The notes under the pieces are model-generated. The model searched no databases. It was given only the letters and a program-made list of their open reading frames with translations, and was not told the DNA's origin. A stretch of 33,460 bases of DNA from Nautiliaceae bacterium (GTDB lineage: Bacteria; Campylobacterota; Campylobacteria; Campylobacterales; Nautiliaceae). Below are positions 1-7,831 of the stretch, piece by piece; position 1 is the stretch's first letter; each line of letters starts with the position of its first letter. The stretch covers positions 1 through 33,460 of the forward strand of contig JALVVX010000033.1 in NCBI GenBank assembly GCA_027038555.1, written 5' to 3'. Position numbers and translations under genes: made by a program.

Positions 1-324
<324 letters not shown>

Positions 325-357
325 AAATGGAGAATGGAGAATGGAGAATGGAGAATT
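325..357 (+). repeat. Heptamer array (ATGGAGA x4) at the pseC start
   Basis: Four perfect tandem copies of ATGGAGA at 327-333, 334-340, 341-347 and 348-354, starting 3 bases after the pseB stop. Each unit carries an ATG and a GGAGA that can act as a Shine-Dalgarno for a later unit. The pseC start at 341 has GGAGA at 329-333, 7 bases upstream. The 33 bases 325-357 are identical to 839-871 inside pseC. Starts at 327 and 334 are out of frame and end quickly (TAA at 358-360 for the 334 frame). Confidence 0.9.
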
Positions 358-1540
358 TAAAATACCATATGGCAAACAAACAATAGATGAGAATGACAAA
401 AAAGCCGTTATTGAAGTATTAGATAGCGATTATTTAACAACAGGGCCAAAGGTAGAAGAATTTGAAAGTGCTCTTTGTGAATATACAGGCGCAAAATATG
501 CTGTAGCTGTAAGTAATGGAACTGCGGCTCTTCATATAAGCTCACTCATTTTACTTCAAAAAGGAGACTTGGTATTAACAACTCCAAATTCATTTCTTGC
601 CACATCAAATTCCATTCTTTATGTAGGTGCAAAACCTATTTTTGTAGATATAAAAGAAGACGGAAACATTAACCTTGATAAATGCATTGAAATCCTTGAA
701 AAAAACAAAAACATAAAAGCCCTTTATGCCGTGCATTTTTCAGGAAATCCTGTTGAGATGGAAAAATTAAAATATATAAAAGAAAAATTTAATATAAAAA
801 TTCTTGAAGATTCCGCACATGCTATTGGAGCAAATTACAAATGGAGAATGGAGAATGGAGAATGGAGAATTAGTAAAATTGGAAATTGCAAATTTAGTGA
901 TATAGCAACTTTTTCTTTTCATCCGGTAAAACACATCACAACAGGAGAAGGAGGAGCAATTCTTACAAATGATGAAGAGATTTATAAAAAAGCAAAAATC
1001 CTTAGAAATCACGGAATGGTAAAAGAAAATTTTATAAATAAAGATTTGGCATATGATAAAAAAGGAAATCTAAATCCTTGGTATTATGAAATGCAAATGC
1101 TTGGGTTTAACTATCGTATCACAGATATTCAATGTGCATTAGGTTTATCTCAGCTAAAAAAACTTGATGATTTTATTGCAAAAAGACACCAAATAGCAAA
1201 AAAATACGATAAAGCATTTGAAAATTCAATTATAAAACCTCTTTATCCATTTAATAAAAATAGTGCTTATCATTTGTATGTTGTAAGGGTTGATTTTAAT
1301 AAACTAAATATCACAAAAGCAGAGCTTTTTTATAAAATGAAAGAAGCTGGAATTTTCTTACAACTTCACTATATCCCGATAAATAAACAGCCATATTATA
1401 AGAAACTTGGCTATGGAAAAGAAGATTTGCCAAATATGTATAAATATTATGAAGAAGCATTTTCCCTGCCTATATATCCAAGTTTAAGCGAAGTTGAGCA
1501 AAATTATGTAATTGAAAAATTAAAGGAAAATTTACAGTGA
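341..1540 (+). CDS. pseC: PseC, UDP-4-amino-4,6-dideoxy-L-AltNAc transaminase
   Basis: A 399-residue fold-type I, PLP-dependent aminotransferase of the DegT/DnrJ/EryC1/StrS family. It aminates C4 of the PseB product, the second step to pseudaminic acid. Landmarks are NGTAAL near residues 59-64, the EDSAHAIGA aspartate region, and the Schiff-base lysine K197 in SFHPVKHITTGEGGA. The start at 341 is the only ATG of the repeat in frame, with GGAGA 7 bases upstream. Oddity: bases 841-868 are a second ATGGAGA x4 array, read in frame as WRMENGEWRI, just before KIGNCKFSD. Compared with the family pattern I remember (a short loop before KIG), this looks like an insertion of roughly 9-11 residues. Both other frames stop soon after it (TAG at 871, TAG at 903). 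The gene ends in a GTGA overlap with pseF. Confidence 0.95.
   Translation: MENGEFKIPYGKQTIDENDKKAVIEVLDSDYLTTGPKVEEFESALCEYTGAKYAVAVSNGTAALHISSLILLQKGDLVLTTPNSFLATSNSILYVGAKPIFVDIKEDGNINLDKCIEILEKNKNIKALYAVHFSGNPVEMEKLKYIKEKFNIKILEDSAHAIGANYKWRMENGEWRISKIGNCKFSDIATFSFHPVKHITTGEGGAILTNDEEIYKKAKILRNHGMVKENFINKDLAYDKKGNLNPWYYEMQMLGFNYRITDIQCALGLSQLKKLDDFIAKRHQIAKKYDKAFENSIIKPLYPFNKNSAYHLYVVRVDFNKLNITKAELFYKMKEAGIFLQLHYIPINKQPYYKKLGYGKEDLPNMYKYYEEAFSLPIYPSLSEVEQNYVIEKLKENLQ
839..871 (+). repeat. Heptamer array (ATGGAGA x4) inside pseC
   Basis: Four perfect ATGGAGA units at 841-847, 848-854, 855-861 and 862-868, flanked by AA and ATT, make a 33-base exact direct copy of 325-357. A 7-base period also fits the next bases loosely (ATTAGTA, AAATTGG, AAATTGC, AAATTTA to 896), though the last units may simply be native pseC coding sequence. 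Change by one or two units shifts the pseC frame; change by three keeps it. Confidence 0.92.
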
Positions 1541-2223
1541 ATCTTTGCATTATCCCTGCCCGTGGTGGTAGTAAAAGAATTCCAAGGAAAAACATAAAAG
1601 AATTTTGCGGAAAACCTTTAATCGCTTATTCAATAGAAACTGCTAAAAAAAGTAATTTATTTAATAAAATTGTAGTCTCAACAGATGATGAAGAAATAGC
1701 TAAAATTAGCAAAAATTTAGGAGCTGAGATTCTTTACCGCCCAAAAGAGCTAGCAGATGATTTTTCTTCAAGCGTTGATGTATTTGAACATGCAATAAAT
1801 AAACTTAATAAAAATAAAGATTTCAAATATGCCTGTATGATTTATCCAACTGCTCCGTTTTTGCAAGTTGAATATTTAAAAGAAGGCCTTGAAAAACTAA
1901 AAAACTCAAATGCTTGTTTTAGCTTCTCAGCAACTACTTATGATTTTCCTATATGGAGGGGATTTGAAATAGTTGATGGTAAAGCTAAAATGATTTTTGA
2001 TGAATATATGAATACAAGAAGTCAGGATTTAAAAGAAGCATATCACGACGCAGGACAGTTTTATTGGAAAAAGTTAAGTTGTCTTGAAAAATTTCATTTT
2101 AACGGCAGTATTCCTATAATTATTCCAAGATATTTAGTTCAAGATATTGACACTATGGAGGATTTTAAATTAGCAGAACTTATGTTTAAAGTATTAAAAG
2201 AAGATGGTTATATTAAGAATTGA
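1537..2223 (+). CDS. pseF: PseF, pseudaminic acid cytidylyltransferase
   Basis: A 228-residue member of the CMP-sialic acid synthetase family (NeuA/KdsB-like nucleotidyltransferase). It activates pseudaminic acid with CTP to CMP-pseudaminic acid, the donor for flagellin glycosylation. The N-terminus shows the CTP-binding signature IPARGGSKRIPRKNIKEF at about residues 6-23, and STDDEEIA follows at about 49-56. The start is GTG at 1537, which overlaps the pseC stop (GTGA), with AAGGA about 9 bases upstream. That implies translational coupling. Downstream, pseG begins 20 bases before the pseF stop. Context within pseB-C-F-G-H-I separates PseF from NeuA. Confidence 0.93.
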   Translation: MNLCIIPARGGSKRIPRKNIKEFCGKPLIAYSIETAKKSNLFNKIVVSTDDEEIAKISKNLGAEILYRPKELADDFSSSVDVFEHAINKLNKNKDFKYACMIYPTAPFLQVEYLKEGLEKLKNSNACFSFSATTYDFPIWRGFEIVDGKAKMIFDEYMNTRSQDLKEAYHDAGQFYWKKLSCLEKFHFNGSIPIIIPRYLVQDIDTMEDFKLAELMFKVLKEDGYIKN

Positions 2224-3085
2224 TTTTTCATCTACAATCGGACTTGGGCATTTAAGAAGACAGGAAGCCTATATTCAAAGAAAAAATATTAAAAATTTAG
2301 TAGTTTTATGTAAAGAGTGTGATGAAAAGCTAACAAAATTACCCATTATAAAAATTCAAGATAAAGAAGAGTTTTTTAAAAAGGTAAAAGAATTAAATCC
2401 AAAAGAAGTAATTGTTGATAATTATAATTTTACATATGAAGATGAAAAAAAATTTAAAGAGCTTTTTCCTTACATAAAACTTACAGTATTTGACGATACT
2501 TATGAAAAACATTTTGCAGATGTTATAATTAATCATAACCTTGGGGCTAAAAAAGAAAAATATGAAAATCCTGAGAAAGTAAAAATAATAAAACCTTTAA
2601 TTCGTAAAGAATTTAAAAAAATAAAAAAAAGAAAATTTAAAAAAGAAGGAATTTTTATTTCAATTGGAGGAAGTGATGCAAAAGGGCTTACTTTAAAAGT
2701 TTTAAAAATTTTAAAACCAATAAAGCCAAAAGTAAATTTGTATATAACAAGTGCTAATAAAAATTTGGATAAAATAAAAAAATTTGCTTTTTTAAACAGA
2801 TGGGTAAATTTGCATATTGATGAAGATGTAGCAAAAGGAATGGCAAAAAGTGAATTTGGGATAATTACTCCAAGTGTGATAAGTTATGAAGCAATTTTTA
2901 TGGATTTAAATTTTTTAGCTATAAAAACAGCAGATAATCAAAAAGAAGTTGCAAAATATCTAAAAAGAAAATATAAGGTTTTAAATGAAAATGAAATTAA
3001 CAAAATTCCAAGACTTATCCATAGAAGAAAAAAAAGAAGTTTTAAAATGGCGAAATCATCCGGATATAAGAAAATGGATGTATGA
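2204..3085 (+). CDS. pseG: PseG, UDP-2,4-diacetamido-altropyranose hydrolase
   Basis: A 293-residue GT-B-fold nucleotide-sugar hydrolase. It removes UDP from the diacetamido sugar made by PseH, before PseI. The N-terminal RIDFSSTIGLGHLRR carries the glycine loop and the histidine H16 expected for the family; ISIGGSDAKG near residue 152 and the TPSVISYEA region near residue 225 match the UDP-binding half. Start ATG at 2204, inside pseF, with AAAGAAG upstream. Oddity: the last 101 bases overlap pseH in another frame, so the final ~33 residues (basic: LIHRRKKRSFKMAK) are coded by sequence that also makes the PseH N-terminus. An A8 tract at 3028-3035 lies in the overlap. The local sequence is very AT-rich (9 G/C in bases 2401-2460). 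Confidence 0.88.
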   Translation: MVILRIDFSSTIGLGHLRRQEAYIQRKNIKNLVVLCKECDEKLTKLPIIKIQDKEEFFKKVKELNPKEVIVDNYNFTYEDEKKFKELFPYIKLTVFDDTYEKHFADVIINHNLGAKKEKYENPEKVKIIKPLIRKEFKKIKKRKFKKEGIFISIGGSDAKGLTLKVLKILKPIKPKVNLYITSANKNLDKIKKFAFLNRWVNLHIDEDVAKGMAKSEFGIITPSVISYEAIFMDLNFLAIKTADNQKEVAKYLKRKYKVLNENEINKIPRLIHRRKKRSFKMAKSSGYKKMDV

Positions 3086-3428
3086 TACAAATAAAATATC
3101 TCTTGAAAATCATTTAAATTTCATTGATAACATGCCAAAAAACAGGATTTATTTAAAAGTAGAAGATTTAGGAGTTATTAATTTTAAAATCATTAACGAC
3201 ACAGCAGAACTCGGCCTTCACAAAAATCCAGAAAAAAAGAGAGTTGGAAATATTTTATTAAAAACGGCAATTGATTATGCCTTTGATGAATTAAAAATTA
3301 AAAAAATAATTCTTTATGTTTTTGAAAATAATGTTAAAGCTATAAATTTGTATAAAAATTTTGGATTTGTTGAGAGTAATAAAAAGGATAATATTATAAA
3401 AATGGAGCTTTTAAAAAGTGAAAAATGA
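2985..3428 (+). CDS. pseH: PseH, UDP-amino-sugar N4-acetyltransferase (GNAT)
   Basis: A 147-residue GNAT-fold acetyltransferase. It acetylates the 4-amino group of the PseC product with acetyl-CoA. WRNHPDIRKWMYD at about residues 22-34 is characteristic of PseH, and the later VFENNVKAINLYKNFGF matches the conserved GNAT motif B region. Start ATG 2985 has AAGG at 2975-2978, 6 bases upstream; ATG 2991 is a second candidate with a longer spacing. The start lies 101 bases inside pseG. The stop (TGA 3426-3428) falls within an AAAAGTG heptamer array that separates this gene from pseI. Confidence 0.88.
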   Translation: MKMKLTKFQDLSIEEKKEVLKWRNHPDIRKWMYDTNKISLENHLNFIDNMPKNRIYLKVEDLGVINFKIINDTAELGLHKNPEKKRVGNILLKTAIDYAFDELKIKKIILYVFENNVKAINLYKNFGFVESNKKDNIIKMELLKSEK

Positions 3429-3441
3429 AAAGTGTAAAGTG
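3414..3441 (+). repeat. Heptamer array (AAAAGTG-type x4) at the pseH/pseI junction
   Basis: Four 7-base units: AAAAGTG (3414-3420), AAAAATG (3421-3427), AAAAGTG (3428-3434), TAAAGTG (3435-3441), then AAAAATT. The pseH stop codon lies inside. The unit differs from the pseC repeat, but the length (4 x 7 = 28 bases) and placement at a gene edge are the same. Confidence 0.75.
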
Positions 3442-3459
3442 AAAAATTAAAGGATAATT

Positions 3460-4482
3460 ATGAAAATAGGAAAAATTGATACAGACAAAAAAGTTTTTAT
3501 AATTGCAGAGCTTAGTGCAAATCATAATCATTCAATTCAAGTTGCAAAAGATACAATTTATGCAGCAAAAGAAGCAGGTGCTGATGCAATAAAACTTCAA
3601 ACATACACACCTGAGTGGATAACAATAGATTGTAAAAAGCAAGATTTTTTAATAAAAGGTGGAACACTTTGGGATGGCAAAAATCTGTTTGAGCTTTATA
3701 AAGAAGCTATGATGCCATTAGAGTGGCACGAAGAGCTTTTTAATTATGCAAGAAGTATTGAACTTGAAATTTTCAGCTCTCCTTTTAGTAAAGAAGCAGT
3801 TGACTTTTTAGAGCAATTTAATCCCCCGGCTTATAAAATAGCTTCATTTGAAATAACAGATTATGAGCTAATTGATTATACGGCAAGTAAAGGAAAACCT
3901 ATAATAGTCTCAACAGGAATAGCAGAGTTTGAAGACATACAAAATGCAGTTGATACTGCTAAAAAACATAATGTTGATATAGCTTTACTTAAATGCACCT
4001 CAGCCTACCCGGCTCCTAGAAGCGAAGTAAATCTAAAAACTATTAAAGCCTTAAAAGAAATTTTTAATGTAACTATCGGATTTTCCGACCATACTCTTGG
4101 AATTTCAGCTCCTGTTGCGGCAGTTACCATGGGGGCTAGAATAGTAGAAAAACACTTTATTTTAGATAAAAATATTGATTCTCCTGATAAAGATTTTAGC
4201 CTAACTCCTAATGAATTTAAAGAAATGGTTAGTGCCATAAGAGAAGTTGAAGAGATGATGGGAGTTGTAGATTTTAAACCAAAAAAAGGAAGAGAATTTG
4301 CTAGAAGTTTATATGTTGTAAAAGATATTAAAAAAGGTGAAAAATTCACCCGTGAAAATATAAGAGCTATTCGACCTGGCTTTGGACTTCATCCAAAATA
4401 TTTGCCTCAGATTCTTGGTAAAATTGCATGTAAAGATTTAGAAAAAGGCACTGCGCTTAAATGGGAGTATGTAGGTGATTGA
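3460..4482 (+). CDS. pseI: PseI, pseudaminic acid synthase
   Basis: A 340-residue NeuB-family synthase that condenses the PseG product with phosphoenolpyruvate to form pseudaminic acid, metal-dependent and cytoplasmic. A TIM-barrel NeuB domain spans about residues 15-260 (IAELSANHNHS at 15-25, GADAIKLQTYTP, STGIAE, KCTSAYPAP, GFSDHT). A C-terminal SAF/antifreeze-like domain covers about 285-340 (YVVKDIKKGEKFTRENIRAIRPG). Length is normal for PseI. Start ATG 3460 has AAAGGAT 5 bases upstream. It lies after the AAAAGTG heptamer array and ends 8 bases into the glycosyltransferase gene. Context makes PseI much more likely than LegI/NeuB. Confidence 0.95.
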   Translation: MKIGKIDTDKKVFIIAELSANHNHSIQVAKDTIYAAKEAGADAIKLQTYTPEWITIDCKKQDFLIKGGTLWDGKNLFELYKEAMMPLEWHEELFNYARSIELEIFSSPFSKEAVDFLEQFNPPAYKIASFEITDYELIDYTASKGKPIIVSTGIAEFEDIQNAVDTAKKHNVDIALLKCTSAYPAPRSEVNLKTIKALKEIFNVTIGFSDHTLGISAPVAAVTMGARIVEKHFILDKNIDSPDKDFSLTPNEFKEMVSAIREVEEMMGVVDFKPKKGREFARSLYVVKDIKKGEKFTRENIRAIRPGFGLHPKYLPQILGKIACKDLEKGTALKWEYVGD

Positions 4483-5347
4483 TTATTTTTTTCATAAAGT
4501 AGAGCCTAAAAATATAAAAATTTCGATGGTAATGATTGTAAAAAACGAAGAAGACATTATTCAAGAAAATATTATTTTTCACTCAAAAATAGGAGTTGAT
4601 AATTTTGTAATACTTGACAACGGCTCTACTGACTTAACTTATGAGATTTTGCAAAATTTAAAAAAAGATTATGAGATAACACTTCTTAGAGACACAGGAG
4701 TTTTTCACCAATCAAAACTAACTACAAAAATTACAAAAATTGCAAAAAATAAATATAATCCAGACTGGATAATTACCTCTGATGCAGATGAATTTTGGAG
4801 ACCACTTGATGCTAAAAATTTAAAAGAAGTTTTAAATTTTAAAGGCGGTGTTTTACAAATCCCTAGAAACAATATGATTTTATATGAAGGGCTTGATAAT
4901 TGGAAAAATTCTATTTATAGAGTTGCAAATCAAATTTTATCATTAGAAGATTACGAAAATTTAAATATTCAACTTGGAAGAATCGGCAGAAAAGTTATAA
5001 TAAATCCTCATGGATATTTCAAAACAAATTCAGGAAATCACAGCGCAGAGCATATTGCTTTTTGGCAAAAAAAAGAGTTTAAAAAAATAAGAGTATATCA
5101 CTATCCAATAAGAAGTTTTGAGCAATTTTTAATAAATGCAAAAATTAGAATAGAAGCTTTAAAACAAGGTGCAAAAATGGGAGCCCATATAAAAAAATGG
5201 GCTAAACTTTTAGAAGAAGGCAAACTTGAAGAAGAATTTTACAACAAACTTCTACTAAATGAAGAGAAAATAAAATGTTTACTTGATTTAAATGTCTTAA
5301 AAAAAGACACTTCAATGAAGGATTTATTTGAAAAATTTAATATCTAA
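4475..5347 (+). CDS. Glycosyltransferase, GT2-like (Glyco_tranf_2_4 type)
   Basis: A 290-residue GT-A-like glycosyltransferase. VMIVKNEEDIIQENI at about residues 19-33, LDNGSTD at 47-53, and the metal/nucleotide-binding SDADEFW at 102-108 are typical of the family-2/92-like group (PF13704) found in surface-polysaccharide clusters. No membrane segment is evident. Start GTG 4475 (overlapping the pseI stop by 8 bases) has GGAG 8 bases upstream. Position between pseI and a phosphoethanolamine transferase suggests a surface glycan acceptor (LOS, capsule or flagellin), but donor and acceptor cannot be read from the sequence. Confidence 0.78.
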   Translation: MIDYFFHKVEPKNIKISMVMIVKNEEDIIQENIIFHSKIGVDNFVILDNGSTDLTYEILQNLKKDYEITLLRDTGVFHQSKLTTKITKIAKNKYNPDWIITSDADEFWRPLDAKNLKEVLNFKGGVLQIPRNNMILYEGLDNWKNSIYRVANQILSLEDYENLNIQLGRIGRKVIINPHGYFKTNSGNHSAEHIAFWQKKEFKKIRVYHYPIRSFEQFLINAKIRIEALKQGAKMGAHIKKWAKLLEEGKLEEEFYNKLLLNEEKIKCLLDLNVLKKDTSMKDLFEKFNI

Positions 5348-6887
5348 ATATAAGGAAAATTTGCTTTTTGCTTTATATTTTACATTGGTTTTATTGCTTC
5401 CTGATTTTATAGCCGATATTTTTTGGCATGATTTTTATACCATTACACCTTATAGAACTCCAAAAGAATTGCTTGCCACCTTTTTAATAGGGTATCTGTT
5501 AAGTTTTGCACCAAAAATTTTTACTACTATTGTCACTTCGATATTTTTGCTTTTTGCGTTTATAAGCATTGGATTTTATGCTTATTTTCATAATTATCTA
5601 ATGCCTTATGATTTAGGAATTTTACAAAACAGCGACGATGTAAAAGATATATTCTATTCTCTTGGCGACATTGCGGGAGTTGTAATATTTTTACTGATTT
5701 TATTGGCTGTTTTAACATTTTTGACTTATTATATCCTCAAAAAGCTAAACCCAAAAACCAAAAAATTCGCCCTGCCTCTGTTTTTGATAGCATTAATAAT
5801 CTATCCTTATTTCATTCACAAAAAAGCAAATATATATCTGGCAAATTTTACGCATTTTAGCTGGTTTAATACCTTAAATACCATCTATCTTGCTGGACTT
5901 AAAGCTTTAAAACCTCATCCACATCACAACTACAAACCATATATTGTTAAAAAAATAGACTCTGGCAAAACAATTGTGATAATGATTATGGGCGAGAGTA
6001 TGAATGAAAGATATATGCATCTTTTTGGATGGAAGGATAAAAACACCCCTTTGCTTGATTCGCTTAAAAAAGACCCTCATTTTATCTATAAAAAAGCCAT
6101 AAGCTGTTCGGTTAGGACAATATGCTCTGTTACTACATTTTTTTACAATAAACGTGAGCCTGACAATATCTCTCTTATCACCAAAAACTACACAAACATT
6201 ATGAAACTTGCCAATGAAAACGGATATGACACATATTGGCTGAGCATGCAAAGCGATGTGAGTTTAATGTCTAATATTTTTAACTATGCCAAACATAAAA
6301 AGTTTGTATGGGAGTTTAAAAGACAGTATGATGACGAGCTTATTAATGAGCTAAAAAAAATACCCTTTAACAAAAAAACTTTTGTGGTGTTGCATCTAAA
6401 AGCCGACCACTCCCCGTATATGAAATATGTCCCGCAAAAGTTTTATAAATTCAGTAAAAAAGATTCAAAAATCTGGGAATATGACAATGCAATTCTTTAT
6501 ACGGATTATGTGGTTTATAATGTAATCGATTATATGAAAAAACATCACAAAAATTTTGTAATATATTTTACATCAGACCACGGAGAAATGATGGGGTTTC
6601 CTTGGGAGGGAGGAAAAAGAGGACATTCCCAGCTTGTATGGGGAGATACGTATGTGCCGTTTGTTTATTACAGCGACAGATTTGATAAAAACTTCTCAAA
6701 AAAAATTTACAATCATTATATAATATCAAAAATGTTAACTCGTGATTTGGGGTATAAAATAATTAACCCTAATGAAAACGGAAGCTATTTTGTAAATGGG
6801 GTTCAAATTGACGGAAGCGCAGGATGGATGGAATATAATCTTACAGACAAACTGCCTCCTAAATTAATCAAAAAGGTTAAATATTGA
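5328..6887 (+). CDS. Phosphoethanolamine transferase (EptA/EptC-like)
   Basis: A 519-residue inner-membrane enzyme with about five N-terminal membrane segments (residues ~12-165) and a periplasmic alkaline-phosphatase/sulfatase-fold domain. Metal-site motifs are GES at 222-224, a likely nucleophile Thr264 in SCSVRTICSVTTFF, SDHGE at 416-420 and His433 in RGHSQ. The family moves phosphoethanolamine from phosphatidylethanolamine to lipid A or LOS core and, in Campylobacter jejuni (EptC), also to a flagellar rod protein and N-glycan. The start is TTG 5328 with AAGGA about 5 bases upstream, inside the end of the preceding gene. dgkA follows with a TTGA overlap, which fits recycling of the diacylglycerol by-product. 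The target here is unknown. Confidence 0.87.
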   Translation: MKNLISKYKENLLFALYFTLVLLLPDFIADIFWHDFYTITPYRTPKELLATFLIGYLLSFAPKIFTTIVTSIFLLFAFISIGFYAYFHNYLMPYDLGILQNSDDVKDIFYSLGDIAGVVIFLLILLAVLTFLTYYILKKLNPKTKKFALPLFLIALIIYPYFIHKKANIYLANFTHFSWFNTLNTIYLAGLKALKPHPHHNYKPYIVKKIDSGKTIVIMIMGESMNERYMHLFGWKDKNTPLLDSLKKDPHFIYKKAISCSVRTICSVTTFFYNKREPDNISLITKNYTNIMKLANENGYDTYWLSMQSDVSLMSNIFNYAKHKKFVWEFKRQYDDELINELKKIPFNKKTFVVLHLKADHSPYMKYVPQKFYKFSKKDSKIWEYDNAILYTDYVVYNVIDYMKKHHKNFVIYFTSDHGEMMGFPWEGGKRGHSQLVWGDTYVPFVYYSDRFDKNFSKKIYNHYIISKMLTRDLGYKIINPNENGSYFVNGVQIDGSAGWMEYNLTDKLPPKLIKKVKY

Positions 6888-7231
6888 AAAAACAATATAA
6901 CTTATTCAAAAACGCATCATATGCATTTAGCGGAGTTTGGTTTTTACTCAAAGAAAGAGCTTTTCAACTTGAACTTTTATTTGTTATACCGCTTTTGATA
7001 TTGCTTTTTTTTCTTGATTTAAATTTAATACAAAAATCCATAATGGCAGGCAGTTTAATGCTTATTTTAATCACAGAAGCGCTTAATACCGCTGTTGAAA
7101 GCGTTGTGGATTTGGTTACAGATGAATGGCATATTTTAGCTAAAAAAGCAAAAGATATAGCAAGTGCGGCAGTATTTTTTTCTTTGATTCAAGCAGTTAT
7201 TATCTGGGGGATAAACCTATTCTCTTTTTAA
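6884..7231 (+). CDS. dgkA: Diacylglycerol kinase DgkA
   Basis: A 115-residue integral membrane kinase with three membrane segments. ITEALNTAVESVVD (about residues 63-76) and AKKAKDIASAAV (86-97) are the conserved DgkA catalytic motifs with the expected Glu, Asn and Asp residues. It phosphorylates diacylglycerol to phosphatidic acid. The start is TTG at 6884, overlapping the upstream stop (TTGA), with AAAAGG 7 bases before. The coupling to the phosphoethanolamine transferase fits diacylglycerol salvage after PEtn transfer from phosphatidylethanolamine. The 3' end overlaps the convergent phosphatase gene by 15 bases, with no hairpin terminator visible. Confidence 0.92.
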   Translation: MKKQYNLFKNASYAFSGVWFLLKERAFQLELLFVIPLLILLFFLDLNLIQKSIMAGSLMLILITEALNTAVESVVDLVTDEWHILAKKAKDIASAAVFFSLIQAVIIWGINLFSF

Positions 7232-7831
7232 AACTTTATCGTATATGAAATCCGCAAATTTGTTTGATTTGTAGCTTTTTTCTATAATTTCTCTGTTTTT
7301 AACAAACCAATCTAAAAAATCCTCTTTTTCATCGTAAATTTCAAAAAGTTTTTTAATTCTTCCGGCTTTTGTAAAAGCTAAATATCCATATTTTAGTTTT
7401 AATTCTTTTTTAATAGCTTCATCTTTATTTTTTCCATTTAACAAATGCCATAAAACAGCCGCAAAACCGCTTCTGTCAGCTCCCGCCTTACAATGAAACA
7501 AAAGAGGTTTTTTTGCATTTTGAAATAAAAAAATCAATTTTTCAAGCTCTTCTTTTCTAATTTTATGGGGATTTCTAGAAAGCAGAGAAACTGTATAATA
7601 TTCAACATTCATCTCTTTGCAAATCTCTTTTTCTCTTTTATAAAGATAATTTTTATTGTTTCCCCTAAGATTAATAACCGTTTTTAATTTATATTTTTTA
7701 ATAAGTTTTTTAAGTTTCCAAGGTGTAAGCTGAGCGCTTCTATAAACTCCCTCATCAACTTTTGATAAATTAGTCCAAAAAAGATTTATAAAATTATGCT
7801 CTTCTGTTATGATTTTGAAAAACTCACGCAA
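7217..7831 (-). CDS. Tyrosine/dual-specificity protein phosphatase-like protein
   Basis: A 204-residue protein with the cysteine phosphatase loop HCKAGADRSG (C114, R120), preceded by VDEGVYRSAQLTPWKL and TVINLRG, the pattern of bacterial DSP/Siw14-like phosphatases. The general-acid region is not clearly identifiable by eye. Substrate may be a phosphoprotein, an inositol-type phosphate or a surface-glycan phosphate; the sequence does not decide. The start overlaps the end of the NAD(P)HX repair gene by 8 bases, so it is probably the last gene of the minus-strand operon. It converges on dgkA. Confidence 0.8.
   Translation of the reverse strand: MREFFKIITEEHNFINLFWTNLSKVDEGVYRSAQLTPWKLKKLIKKYKLKTVINLRGNNKNYLYKREKEICKEMNVEYYTVSLLSRNPHKIRKEELEKLIFLFQNAKKPLLFHCKAGADRSGFAAVLWHLLNGKNKDEAIKKELKLKYGYLAFTKAGRIKKLFEIYDEKEDFLDWFVKNREIIEKSYKSNKFADFIYDKVLKRE

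Noticed and set aside
325-871. Heptamer arrays as part of a CRISPR array or insertion sequence
   Set aside because: The units are 7 bases with no spacers, terminal inverted repeats or associated genes.
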